Positions 11,262-21,698 of a DNA stretch of 64,000 bases are shown here, piece after piece. Within the stretch, counting starts at the first letter, position 1; each line of letters opens with the position of its first letter. This stretch comes from Galeruca laticollis (Eukaryota; Arthropoda; Insecta; Coleoptera; Chrysomelidae). The stretch covers positions 83,058,960 through 83,122,959 of the forward strand of contig OY998176.1 of the NCBI GenBank assembly GCA_963921935.1, in the 5' to 3' direction. A program made the translations under genes and the position numbers. The notes beneath the pieces were generated by a model. That model made no database searches, was not told where the DNA came from, and saw only the letters and a program-made list of their open reading frames with translations.

Positions 11262-11712
11262 GTGTCCGATTCTGGCATTTTTCAAATTATTTTCAATAAA
11301 AGCAATATTTTAATGGATTCGTCAGACGAAGAGCTCTCAGAAGCAATATTAAAGGCCGCAGATGAGGTAAATTCAGACCTGTTACCAAGTAAATCACGAG
11401 AAAGATACGAACAGCAATACAACCAATTTTTAAACTGGTGTAAGGAAAAAGGAGTGAATAGCTTCAGAGAAGCGGTTTTTTTGGCGTATTTTTCCGAGCT
11501 GAGTAAGGTAATGAAATCCAATACCCTATGGTCGCGTTACTCGATGGTGAAATGTTTAATTAAAATAAAACAAAACCTGGACATAAGCAAGTTTTATAAA
11601 TTGACATCGTTCCTAAAAAAGCAAAATGTTGGTTTTCGACCACATAAAGCGCAGATTTTTACCAAAGAAGACATCCAAGTTTATGTTAGCCCCTGATGAG
11701 ATGCGATATATC
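11262..11712 (+). pseudogene. Crypton-like recombinase, 5' half (interrupted by Merlin)
   Basis: Encodes the N-terminal SAM-like DNA-binding domain: DSSDEELSEAIL acidic start, PSKSRERYEQQYNQFLNWC, YFSELSKVMKSNTLWSRYSM, FLKKQNVGFRPHKAQIFTKE. It is about 50% identical by eye to the element 1 protein. A likelier initiator than 11262 is the Met at 11313 (MDSSDEELSEAIL), where the acidic leader of the family begins. The frame ends at a TGATGA pair at 11695-11700, just before the Merlin target site. With the 1130-bp insertion and one 8-bp duplication removed, the two halves are in the same frame, so the TGATGA or a compensating indel pair predates or is independent of the insertion. Confidence 0.85.
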
Positions 11713-12016
11713 GGCTCAACTTTCGTTTAGCTGAAATTAGTTATGGAAAAACTATATCCACGGCAACGATTGTGGTGATTAGTAGTAAACAAAAACCCAA
11801 ATCATATGGTGAGGAAATGCGCGGTTGCCAAGTTGACCCCACTTTCTTTTAGTTGAAATCAGTTATGGTGAGGAAATGCGCGGTTGCCAAGTTGACCCCA
11901 CTTTCGTTTAGCTGAAATCAGTTATGGAAATACTGTTTTCATGGCAACGATTGTTGTGATTAGTAGTAAACAAAAACCTAAATCATATGGTGAGTAAATG
12001 CATAAAGTAAAAAATG

Positions 12017-12040
12017 CGCAATTCGCGCGCGCGAATTGCG
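12017..12040. repeat. 24-bp perfect palindrome inside Merlin
   Basis: CGCAATTCGCGC followed immediately by its exact reverse complement. It lies at the inner edge of the left repeat array. An A(A)AAATGCGC motif also occurs at the inner edge of the right array (about 12466). Confidence 0.8.
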
Positions 12041-12109
12041 AAACGTCGACCCGGCGCGCTCGCTTCGCTCACGGTATCAATATCTCAAACGGAAATCCAA
12101 TCTTATCCA

Positions 12110-12358
12110 GATTTTTCATTCATAAACATACTGACTTTTCAGATTGATGAATCCAAATTTGGACAAAGGAAATACAATCGAGGACGAATTGTAGAAGGAC
12201 ACTGGGTTTTGGGTTTGATTGCTCAAGATTCAGACGATTTGAGATTCATTGTATATCCCGATAATAAGAGGAATGCACACAGCCTAATACCACTTATTGA
12301 GCAGCATGTTCAGAGAGGTTCTATTATCCCCACATCGAAGTTAGTTGAAATATTTTGA
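12110..12358 (+). pseudogene. Merlin (IS1595/ISXO2-like) transposase fragment
   Basis: The frame contains the DDE core start of the IS1595/Merlin family: QIDESKFGQRKYNRGRIVEG followed by HWVLGLI, then IVYPDNKRNAHSLIPLIEQH and GSIIPTSKLVEIF, ending at a stop at 12356-12358. The first catalytic Asp (IDESKFG) is visible. The second (usually in the IISDCWKAY block) should come right after IIPTS and is lost. The zinc-binding N-terminus is missing. A non-autonomous, internally deleted copy is the simplest reading. Confidence 0.85.
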
Positions 12359-12850
12359 ATCATTACACATTACATATGATTATCCACATTATTCAATACT
12401 GTCAGGAATACGTACATACACAATAACCAAATGGAAAATGTTTATGAACAGCTATCAACAGACTGTGAAAAATGCGCGCCGGGTCGACGCTTCGCAATTC
12501 ACCATAGGATTTGGGTTTTTGTTTACAACTAATCACTACAATCGTTGCCATAACTACAGTTTTTACATAACTGATTTCAGCTAAACGAAAGTGGGGTAAA
12601 CTTGACAACCGCGCATTTCCTCACCATATGATTTAGGTTTTTGTGTACCCGTTACCATGGTAATGGCTGCAATGGCAACAGTTTTTCCATAACTGATTTC
12701 AGCTAAACGAAAGTGGGGTCAACTTGACAACCGCGCATTTCCTCACCATATGATTTAGGTTTTTGTGTACCCGTTACCTTGGTAATGGCTGCAATGGCAA
12801 CAGTTTTTCCATAACTGATTTCAGCTAAACGAAAGTTGACCCGATATATC

Positions 12851-13545
12851 TTATTATTAAAGTAGGTACCATTTTTGCTTTAGCTGGTGTTCTGCGCAGA
12901 GCGGAGCTTGTGAAAATCACGCTTGACGATAATCAAGATAAAGGAAACCTAATTATTGTGAAAATTTCCGATTCGAAAAACCATACCTCAAGATCCTTTG
13001 TTATATCTGAAGACATAAATAATGGAACCTTTTTGGAGCTCTATAGAAAGTATGCAAATTTACGGCCTCCTACCACCACGCACCGTGGTTTTTTTATCAA
13101 TTACAAAAAAGGCAAATGTTCTGTTCAGTGCGTAGGCGTAAACACATTTGGTAAAATGCCGACAGATATCGCTACCTACTTAGGCCTACCTAACCCAAAA
13201 CGTTACACAGGTAACAGTTTTAGACGATCCTCGGCAACGTTTCTAGCAGATTCAGGCGAAGGGATAACCAACATAAAACGTCTTGGAGGCTGGAAGTCAA
13301 CTGCTGTTGCTGAGAGTTATTTGGAGGACTCCGTAGAACAGAAGAAAACCATCTCGAATAAAATTCTTTCATGTACTGGCAACTTGCAACCGATGCCGTC
13401 TCCGTCATCTTCATGCACTTTGCAATCTACGAGTGTTACTCTTAACAACCAGTTACCACCAACTAACTACTCTGGACCGGCTATTCTGACGCATTTGCAG
13501 AATGCAACAAATTGTGTTTTCAACATTAATATTGATAATAATTAG
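12851..13545 (+). pseudogene. Crypton-like recombinase, 3' half (catalytic domain)
   Basis: Continues the gene interrupted by Merlin: IIKVGTIFALAGVLRRAELV (catalytic Arg), VNTFGKMPTDIATYLGL, YTGNSFRRSSATFL, RLGGWKSTAVAESYLEDS (catalytic Tyr). The His of the usual GHxxR box is Asn (GNSFR), which probably kills or weakens catalysis. The frame stays open to the TAG at 13543-13545 and ends in a Ser/Thr/Pro-rich tail with NCVFNINIDNN. A similar tail is recognisable in the fragment at 37849-37965. Confidence 0.85.
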
Positions 13546-13647
13546 TGGATTTTCATGGAATGTTTTGTATGTTGAAATAAAATATATATTTTCAATGTGC
13601 TTTTTGAATATTTATGCGGTCGTAGAAAAAATAATGTTCCTAATTCA

Positions 13648-13747
13648 TGCGTAAAGTGTCTTTCCTGCCCTTGACTGCTTGCCCGAACTCCGCTTCGCGT
13701 CGTTCGGGTCAACGGCAGTCGCGTTCGGAAAAGTATCACTTTCCGCA
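13648..13747. repeat. 3' terminal hairpin of Crypton-like element 2
   Basis: The left arm TGCGTAAAGTGTC..TGCC..TTGACTGC..CCCGAAC pairs with a right arm containing GTTCGGGTCAACGGCAGT and AAAGTATCACTTTCCGCA. Arms are imperfect, with a loop near 13694. Confidence 0.75.
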
Positions 13748-13749
13748 CT

Positions 13750-15235
13750 TGTTAGGAAAATAACTATTTATGCATTAATTAATGATGATGTTAGTGAAAT
13801 ATTGTTTTTTAGTTATAAAATTTTCTAAATGCAGCCAAACATTATCGAATGGTCAAGAATTGTACTGTTTACCCCGTACAAGTAGATATCTAGGGAAAGA
13901 CAGGCCACAGACAGGCCTATATCAAATACACGTCATTTCGCTATATGTCCCACATTTTACCTTTTGTCTTTGTTCCTTCTCCGTCTTGTTCTCTTTCGTT
14001 TCCTTGTTCATTTTCTGGTCAGTTTAGGACTGTCGAGAGTCTGCTGTCCCATCCACATAAGACCGACCAGTTCAATAGAGGTTAAATAAATATTGACATT
14101 TAATGAATTTCCTGAATGTTTTATTGGGGCGAAGTTTCAGGCGAATCAATAGTGTTTTCAGGGTTGCGGAAAGACGAAACAATTGATAATAAATGTATTT
14201 ATCGAGTTTTTGGGGTGTTTGAGTGAGAATTGAGAAGGGTCCAACTAAAAATTTAACACAATCTGCGAGATCAGCAACAGGGTTGACCTGGATCATTTTT
14301 AGAATACGGGTATAAGAATAGGTGATTGTTATTATTCTACCTTTTCAGTCACATTCCAGTCCATTTTTTTTATTTCTTTGGTCCAATGTTGACTAATTTT
14401 GGATATTTCACTTTTTTGAAGATAATTGATTGTATAATTTACAGTTTAGCGAAAAAAGAATACATTATTATCACGAAAAATAAGTTTTTTTCATGAAAAA
14501 CTCAAAATAATTCTATCAATAAAAAATAATTGGGGCTATATAAAACTGTTGAAAACTATAGAAAACTGTGGATCACATAGAAAATAATTAAAGAACTATT
14601 TAAAATTATAGAAAACTGTTCGATGCTAAGAAAATAATAAGGAACTATAAAAAATTGTTGGAGACGTGGAAATTACTTGGAGACTGTATAAAAATGTTGG
14701 AAACTGGAGAAAAAAAATATCTTCAATTGCTGCTCCTACTCTTGAAATCAGTTTTACCAACACAATAGTGTTTTGTGCCCTCAAGTTTTCCCTTCCTTAG
14801 AAAACTTATATAATTTTTAAATCTTATCTAGATTTATAGTTAAAAGCATTTACACAACGAACTTGTCGAAACATGTTTCAATTTGTAGCTTTTGTTTTGA
14901 ATTACACTCCGTGACCATATTAATATTATAAATTCCCACACGGATTGAAAAATGAAATGAGTAAGACTGATCACGATATAAATTTTGCGTGTATACACAT
15001 CCGTAGTCTTGGTGTGGTTCGAGGCAGTTTTCTTCACTTCCTGTAAAAATGAATTCAGTCGCTTGTAGGATTTCGTCTCTAATTTCGTTCCCATCCATGA
15101 ATAAATAAAAAAGTTCAATAGTTGTTTATCCGTGTAGGCCTCGAAGTTTTGTAATCTACGGATCAATAGAGATGCGGGTATTCTCATGACGAACTAGAAT
15201 TCGCAATGGCGCCAATACGGGGAATAAACGAAAAC
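13750..15235. other. no gene recognised; simple irregular repeats at 14520-14710
   Basis: Nothing coding is supported. At about 14520-14710 a short phrase resembling GAAAACTATAGAAAACTGT recurs irregularly (loosely periodic, diverged). Minus-strand frames at 14840-15187 match no family I know. Confidence 0.45.
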
Positions 15236-15239
15236 AACC

Positions 15240-15565
15240 ATTAAAATAATAATAAGAATCATAGTCATAATGTGAACACGCGGGCAATAACAATGATTGC
15301 ACACTCCTTTGGAGTGATTGGATGGTCCGACACCGAACTTGATGGAATAAATCGTGGAATTAGAGTTCAGATATCCAAATATCTGATGCATCACCCGAGA
15401 GCATGTAGTGAGCGGCTATATGTACTAAGAAGGTTTGGAGGGAGAGAACTACTTGATCTGAAACTGTTATACCAGAGACAGATAGGGGGGCTACCGAGAT
15501 ATTTTGAGGAAAAAGAAGAAACCTCCGAAATAGATAGAGTGGTCAGACAAACATTCACCAATTAA
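15240..15565 (+). pseudogene. non-LTR reverse transcriptase, C-terminal fragment (RLE/R2-R4-like)
   Basis: Post-RT region of a LINE polymerase: IAHSFGVIGWSDTELDGINR, HHPRACSERLYVLRRFGGRE, LLDLKLLYQRQIGGLPRYF. The SFGV..W....L...NR..R....K...HHP.....RLY..R..GGR.L.D pattern is known from the thumb/C-terminal part of R2/R4-type retrotransposons. The catalytic domain and endonuclease are missing, the frame stops at 15563-15565, and upstream sequence is no longer alignable. Confidence 0.65.
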
Positions 15566-15635
15566 ACAGGTACGAACCAAGAGGCACACGCAATGAATTG
15601 TCTAACTTAAAAAACCAATAGCTCAATAAACCGCT

Positions 15636-16349
15636 TTACGGTAAGTATTCTAATCTTTTAAAACATACTTCTGTCGAGGCGTCTACAGAATGCCTCCAAA
15701 AAGGATACTTGTTTGGTAAAACAGAGGGAAAATCTAAAGTTGTTAGGTCCGGTGACCGAGCTGGCCATTTTATTGGACCGCGTCGTCCAATCCATCTACC
15801 AGGATATTCTTCATCTAGATAACGTCTTACGGCAAAGTAATAGAGTGCAGGGGCACCATCTTGTTGGAACGTTATTTCCAAGTTACTAAATTCATCTGGA
15901 TTATCTTCCAGAATGTGAAGTATTAACGGTTCATTTTCTCTTTCTAACATCTCGAGATATACTTCACCGGTTAAATTAGATTTCAAAAAAAGAAGCCCGG
16001 CTATGTGGTTTCCCAAAATATCTGCCCAGATATTTACTTTTAATAGGAACTGTCTATGTTTTTCACGAAACATGTGAGGATTTATGTCACTCCAATACCT
16101 CACATTTAGAGTATTAACATTTCCATTAAGGAAGAAAAAACTTTCGTCACTAAAACAAATTGTCCTCACATAATCTGGCTGTTGAAGAAATTTAGTGGAC
16201 ATATTTTCACAGAATTGCAGCATTCGGTCGGGGTCGTCATCTGAAAGTTGATGCACCATTTTTAATTTGTATGGATGAAATTTGTTTTTGGTCAACACCC
16301 TGGAAACATTGTAAGGATAAAATATCTCTTTTATGTTTGCCGCCGCCAA
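15636..16349 (-). pseudogene. mariner-superfamily transposase with DD41D spacing, truncated
   Basis: Order: end of the N-terminal HTH (VSRVLTKNKFHPYKLKMVHQ), first Asp in ICFSDESFFFLNG, RYWSDINPHMFRE, second Asp in FQQDGAPALYY, third Asp in PARSPDLTTLDF. By my count 41 residues lie between the second and third Asp, the spacing reported for rosa-type mariner relatives (DD41D). The open frame runs 237 codons without a stop, but the N-terminal HTH domains are missing, and after LTTLDF the usual FLWGYLK block is scrambled (PSVLPNKYPFW), indicating a frameshift at the C-terminus. No terminal inverted repeats were found. Confidence 0.85.
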
Positions 16350-16409
16350 TTAGCTGATAATGGTTAGTAGTATTACGACAGGTGAGTGAAGGTCAGGTGC
16401 TTGAAGGAT

Positions 16410-16955
16410 GAATGATGTAATTATACAGGGGATAGCCGTATTGAAGGTGGTTCAATATAAATAAGACACAAGGATGTATCTTTGTTGGTCGAATACCTAT
16501 TTGGGGATGAAATAATTATACAGAGTGTAATCGTAATGAAGATCGTGCCAAAAAAAATACATTAGCATGTATCTCTTATGGTACAGGGTGTAGTCGAAGA
16601 TTATACCAGAGAAAGCATCAACTGTTATTATTGTATTGAAGTGGGGTAAACGGCATAATTGCGGTGCTGAACGGAAAGGACGGCGGTGCGGAGGCGGATG
16701 TGGCGTAGGCGGAATATAAAATGATGCTATTATTGATCAAATATATCTTTGATTATATGACGTAATTATACAGGATGTAGTGGCATTATCTGTTATTATT
16801 GTATTGGAGTGAGATAAACTGCATAATGGCGTGCGGCAGCGGAACAAACGGCAGTGTGGAATTGGTGGGATGTGGAATAATGTTATTATTGATTCGTTGG
16901 TGATTACACAGGGTATGAAGTAATTATACATGATATAGTCATAATGTCAAAGTGT
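16410..16955. repeat. diverged tandem repeat, ~171-bp unit
   Basis: The phrase TAATTATACAGGGTGTAGTC recurs in variant form near 16418, 16505, 16580, 16762 and 16923. The phrase CTGTTATTATTGTATTG, with the following G+C-rich stretch, recurs at about 16620 and 16791, giving a period near 171 bp. Units differ by many substitutions and indels. No ORF. Confidence 0.55.
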
Positions 16956-17039
16956 ATGTTGGTTTGTGCTTAATTTCAACATTCCGATACTTTACAATTT
17001 TGGCGGAACATTTTCTTCACAATCCCATATGATTTAAAA

Positions 17040-17260
17040 TCGGCCACAATGACTGATGGGAGGTGGACCAAAAAAACAGAAAAATTATAGAGTGGAGACC
17101 ACGAGCTGACAAAAGGGGTAGAGGCAGACCACCTAGACGATGGACAGACGATGTCAAAAGAATCGCTGGCAACTGGCTACAAGAAGCTGAGTACCATCAC
17201 AACTGGAATAATTTAGGGGAGGCCTATGTTCAACTTTGTATGCAGAAGGCTGGGCGATGA
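17040..17260 (+). pseudogene. RTE-type LINE ORF2, extreme C-terminus
   Basis: Encodes the conserved tail of insect RTE/endonuclease-reverse transcriptase proteins: KRGRGRPPRRWTDDVKRIAG, NWLQEA, WNNLGEAYVQ, ending at TGA 17258-17260. A frame change near 17060 joins it to the upstream W-T-K stretch. Only the tail is left, as expected of a heavily 5'-truncated retrotransposon. Confidence 0.75.
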
Positions 17261-18025
17261 AGCTGGTAAGTAGCGTATTATCGTTTTCTTCAGCTGATTC
17301 TTTTCTTTTATGACTGAGTTCAGGCTGTAAAATTGTTTCCACGTATTCTCCAAAGAGGATTTCTTTTTGCGTATTGTTTTTTAACCATTCTCTTCTTTTT
17401 TTGTTGACGTTTGATATTCAAGTAATCATCTTACTTTCCAAAGCGAATATTCTTTTTATGAAAAAATATTTTTGTAAAAGGACGATACATCCATTTAAAA
17501 CCTTCTTTAATTCTTTTTCCTCACAAAAATGAATTTTATTTTTCAATTGCGATATACGTTCTGTAAATTTTAACACAATTATTTAAGGAGTACGCCAATG
17601 ATAGTGCCGATAAAGGAAAACAATAATAAGGCAAATCGGTGTTCGGCAAATGGCAGCGAAAGAAAAAAAGAAGCCACTGAGGGTGTGCAACGGATCGATG
17701 TACTAGGTTCGTCATCAACATTGTAATGAATTCAAAGTCACCGCAAATTAAAAAAAAACTGCAATATTTTGAGATTGCAGTAGAAACTATTGCATAGAAA
17801 TTCAATGTGTTTGCCTTTTAAGATATTTGTTATTAAAAGCGTTTTTTTGTTTGTACTTTTAAATAATTCTTATTATAGAGATTTCGATTAAAAAAATATT
17901 TCTTTCAGAAACCAGCAGTTATGTATATCAATCAATTTTGACGCTGCTTTGAATAGTTGAATAAGAAGGATTACAGGATTTGTTGTATAAAAAGAAAACT
18001 AAGTATGCTGCGATTAGAGTCTATA
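17261..18025. other. no gene recognised
   Basis: A+T-rich sequence; short frames without domain similarity. Confidence 0.5.
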
Positions 18026-18029
18026 CAAA

Positions 18030-18376
18030 AGGCCTGCCAGACATAACGTTAAAACCTATAGCGACGAAAAAGTACCCGGAAATTTCAAATAAAACTAAAA
18101 ATGTTTAAGCTTCATTAATATTTATTGAATCACCTTCGAAACAGGCTCCTTTCGAAGCGATAAACATGTGCCAACGCCGTTTATAATTTTCAAAACATTT
18201 TTATAAGCACTTTCAGGGATGACTTTCTGCTCCCTCTACGAATTTTCTTCGATGACATCGATGAAGTCAAAACGGGTTCCCAAAAGCGACAATTTGAGCT
18301 TGGGGTACCAAAAAGTCACAAGGAGCAAGATCAGGTGAATAAAGGGGCAGGTCTATGGTTTTTATTGCGTGACTGA
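18030..18376 (-). pseudogene. mariner (DD34D-type) transposase, C-terminal fragment
   Basis: The minus strand gives LYSPDLAPCDF (18340-18308; third catalytic Asp), then with frame changes a GVQW-like C-terminus: CFENYKRRWHMFIASKGACF and EGDSIN, ending at a stop near 18106. The next stretch (GYFFVA..) resembles the terminal region of mariner elements. The first two catalytic Asp and the HTH are absent. Confidence 0.75.
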
Positions 18377-18379
18377 CCC

Positions 18380-19259
18380 TTAATTCGTTGATAATACCGC
18401 CCTTAGCAGCGCTCCTAATGTATACGCACCATTATATATTTACCATAGACAAAACATCGCGTAAATGTTGAAAATTGGTGTTTCTTATTCACATTATCTA
18501 AACTAGAATTATGTATTATTTATAATTAAATTGGTTTATGATAGCAATAATATTTGAATCAAGAGGACTATTGCCCTTTATCGAATAAATTACTTTTGGA
18601 AACAAACATTGTGAGTTGAGTTATTTAATAATATTTCAAGTATTTAAGAAGACTTTTGTCTTTGGTAAATTAGATACAATTATATGGTTATAATAATATA
18701 GGAAACAGTAATTAGATTGATTTAGGTGATTAGGTACATTACATTTTTTAAAACGCCTCAAAACAGTAGAAGTCCTTATTGACCTTATTGACGTATCGAA
18801 TCAAGCTGAGAGGCGACACGCCGTATCTTCAACGGGTTGACCAAAATCAAACGTGCGGTTTCACGAGAGATGTTGAGATATCATGGGCTATCTCACTATC
18901 TCGCTCTTAGTCTATTCTATAGGAAAACTTTTGTACCCGAACTAGAACTGTATCTGCGTTACCTTTGGATACAATTAAGAACCCTTGTCGATTCCGCGAC
19001 CCTCTCTTTCCGCGGCTAACGATATCATAAATTGCCGCCTCTGCTTCTACTTCGTCTCTATTACCTCGCGATTTTCCGAAATTGTCCAAAGACCAATGGA
19101 ATAATACGGTCATCTTCTGCTGACTTCTACGTGGTATTTGAAGCTTAGAGACAAATAAATGTACTAGACTCGTGAATAAATTGTTTAGGGGGTTAATTCG
19201 ATAATCAGAAGTGGGAATATAAATAAAAATAACAAAGTTATAATGTGTAGAAAGTGAAA
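18380..19259. other. no gene recognised
   Basis: A+T-rich sequence with overlapping antisense frames at 18837-19113 but no domain or repeat partner in the window. Confidence 0.5.
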
Positions 19260-19263
19260 TTAA

Positions 19264-21694
19264 CCCTTAACTGGTATCGTCGGGTCAAAATTGACCCGGC
19301 GCATTTTAAATTTTTCGCAGATTGGGCGCTATTGCAGTTACGGAGTGGGGGTTCCGTGACTTCTCATAAAATAGGCATACAATTAAACGCCTCAAGCGAC
19401 AGTTCAATTCAAGCTTTGCAAGTGTCGTTATATATGCATTCGGGTCAGATTTGACCCGACGATACCAGTTACGTGTGTGTTTTGAGTTTAGTGCATAATG
19501 GATTATATAGTTATTGACGGCAAGCGATATACCGCACAAGAAGTACGTGAGGTGTTTTTGAACGACGAAGAAGATGGCGATATTAGTGACGCGGTTACTA
19601 TAAATAGTGATCACGATTCAGATGAAGAATATGCTATAGACGACGATGTGGCTGATGAAGCTGAACCAGTTCCTGTAAGTGAGTTCGCTCTTGGTGCCAG
19701 TGCCACAAGCAGTGCGGATTTAGATAACTCTTCGGTTTTGCCTTCACCATCTACAGGTTATGTTTATGGAAAAAACAGATACAAATGGTCAAAACAAGCT
19801 CCCACACCCGGTCGGACCAGAAGCCATAATATTATTATGCATTTACCCGGACTAAAAGCAGTGGCAAGAAACTTGCAAGATAAGAACCCTGTTGATTACT
19901 GGTCTCTTCTTATAACTAATGAAATGATTAGCACAATTGTCGACTGCACAAATGAGAAAATTACGGATATGTCCAGTAGATATGGAGAAACAGCCACATT
20001 TGTGAATTACACCGATTTAGTTGAGGTGAAAGCATTTTTGGGATTACTCTATTTGACATCGGTTTTCAAATCTAACAATGAAGACGTCGAAGGTTTATTT
20101 AGTTCAGATGGCACAGGCAGAGACATTTTCAGAGCTACTATGTCCCTAAAGAGGTTCCTGTTTTTGTTAATCGCATTGCGTTTTGATAGTGTTTCCACCA
20201 GACACGCGAGAATGTCAGATAAATTTTGCCACATACGTGAAATTTTTGAGTAATTCATACAGAATTGTAAGAATTGCTATAGTCCTGGTGAATCCCTCAC
20301 AATAGATGAGATGCTTGTAGGGTTTAGGGGCCGATGTTCTTTTCGTGTATACATGAAAAGTAAACCTAACAAGTACGGATTGAAGATATTATGCCTTTGT
20401 GATGCAAAAACTCACTACTTGCTCAATGCTTTCGTCTATACAGGCAAATCACAAAATCTGCAGCCTAATCCACGAAAACTATCAGTGCCAACCCTAACAG
20501 TTTTATCGCTAATTGATAATGTCAAAAATACTAACAGGAATATCACGGCAGACAACTGGTTCACGTCAATAGAATTGGTTGAAGAATTGCGCAAGAACCA
20601 ACTTACTTATGTCGGCACTGTGCGTAAAAATAAAAGAGAAATACCTCAATATGTAGTTCCAAATAAAAAAACTGAGCCAGGTACTTCTAGGTTCGTGTTC
20701 ACCAGCAATACAACTCTAGTGTCGTATGTACCAAAACAAAATAAATACGTTCTCTTATTATCATCTATGCACCATGACAACAAAGTAGATCCAGAATCAA
20801 GGAAACCTGACATGATTTTGTATTATAACTCCACAAAAGCAGGAGTTGATGCATTGGATCAGAAGTGTGCAAATTACAATACGGGTCGTAGAACCAGAAG
20901 GTGGCCGTGTGCTATTTGGTATGCTGTAATGAATACAGCGTCTGTAAATTCATTTATATTGTTCCAGACTGGTACTCCGAGTTCTATGAAGCGACGGAAT
21001 TTTATTATTCAATTAGGTCAAACTCTAATTGAACCGTGCATGAGACGACGTTTATTGGAAACAAGACTTCCTAGGGAACTTCGTTCAGTCATGCAAACAA
21101 TTCTAAAATGCGACGATACTACAGCGAATCAAAATCAGCCATCAACTTCTCAACCCAGAGTTCCGGATGCAGATACTAGGGGAAAAAAAGACGTAGATGT
21201 TACATGTGTCCATCAAACAATGACAGCAAAAATTCTACAACGTATAATAAGTGTAACAAGCACGTATGTAAAGCACACAGCAAAGCTACATTGTTATGCG
21301 ACAAATGCAAAATGTGAATATTAGGCTATGCAAACGTTATTGCACGTTTTTTTGTATGATAAATTATTTGTGTTTTTTTTATAGAATATAGAGGATAAAT
21401 ATGTTATATAAGTGCCTATTATGTTAGTTTTCTTGTATTTTCATCTTTATGTTAAAATTTTCAAAATTGTATTGCGTCACTCGTTTTCAGACACTGTATT
21501 TGTATTTGTCTACCTATAATAAAGTGTTTTCATTTTAATTACTTTTGGGTCTGTAAACTTATTGTTTATATTGCTAGTAATGGATTAGCAATGGTATTTT
21601 TGAATTTAAAACAATCATTAAAAAAAAAGCATCGGGTCAGAATTGACCCGACGATACCAGTTACGTATGTAAAAGTGACGATACCAGTCAAGGG
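19264..21694 (+). mobile_element. near-complete piggyBac element with TTAA target duplication
   Basis: TTAA occurs at 19260-19263 and 21695-21698. The left end is CCCTTAACTGGTATCGTC and the right end, reverse-complemented, CCCTTGACTGGTATCGTC (one mismatch in 18). The motif GGTATCGTCGGGTCA..TGACCC is repeated as subterminal inverted copies at 19271-19298, 19440-19470 and 21634-21663. Length is about 2.4 kb, normal for piggyBac. It is the best preserved DNA transposon here. Confidence 0.95.
19498..21317 (+). pseudogene. piggyBac transposase, nearly intact (one stop, one C-terminal frameshift)
   Basis: Starts at ATG 19498, about 230 bp inside the left end. An acidic N-terminus (EEDGDISD, DHDSDEEYAIDDD) is followed by the transposase domain. 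All piggyBac catalytic Asp are present: LTIDEMLVGFRGRC, ITADNWFTS, AGVDALDQKC. The frame is broken once by TAA at 20251-20253 (after HIREIFE). It resumes at once in the same frame and ends at 21324. The C-terminal Cys-rich zinc-binding domain is readable only in the neighbouring frame from about 21215 to TGA 21315-21317 (NKCNKHVCK..CDKCKM), so a one-base change near 21200-21220 also separates it. Expected role: excision and insertion at TTAA. Two lesions suggest a young, recently inactivated copy. Confidence 0.92.
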
Positions 21695-21698
21695 TTAA

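Larger units (their letters stand above)
11713..12842. mobile_element. Merlin-superfamily DNA transposon with iterated terminal inverted repeats
   Basis: The element is flanked by an 8-bp duplication GATATATC at 11705-11712 and 12843-12850. Its ends are GGCTCAACTTTCGTTTAGCT (left) and the complement of AGCTAAACGAAAGTTGACCC (right). The terminal unit, about 110 bp running from ACTTTCGTTTAGCTGAAAT through AAATCATATGGTGAG, is repeated in tandem: about 2.5 copies at the left (11713-12000) and three at the right, inverted (12480-12842). The interior holds a transposase fragment. Merlin elements (IS1016/IS1595-related) make 8-9 bp duplications, in agreement. Confidence 0.85.
10948..13747 (+). mobile_element. 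Crypton-like tyrosine-recombinase element 2 (with Merlin inserted)
   Basis: The 5' end carries a compact hairpin at 10948-10985 centred on CCCGCACTAGTGCGGG. The 3' end carries a hairpin of about 100 bp at 13648-13747. The outer motif CACTTTCC(C)GCACT is repeated in direct orientation at both ends (about 10959 and 13736), matching the direct-repeat layout of element 1. The recombinase gene lies between and is split by a Merlin transposon at 11713-12842. Borders are inferred. Confidence 0.6.

Noticed and set aside
12014..12109. Upstream ATG at 12014 as the Merlin transposase start
   Set aside because: The first ~30 codons translate the palindromic repeat border; the conserved transposase sequence begins only after about 12110.
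11713..12842. Bacterial insertion sequence or contamination (IS1595-like transposase)
   Set aside because: The terminal repeats, 8-bp duplication inside a eukaryotic Crypton and A+T-rich insect context identify a eukaryotic Merlin element.
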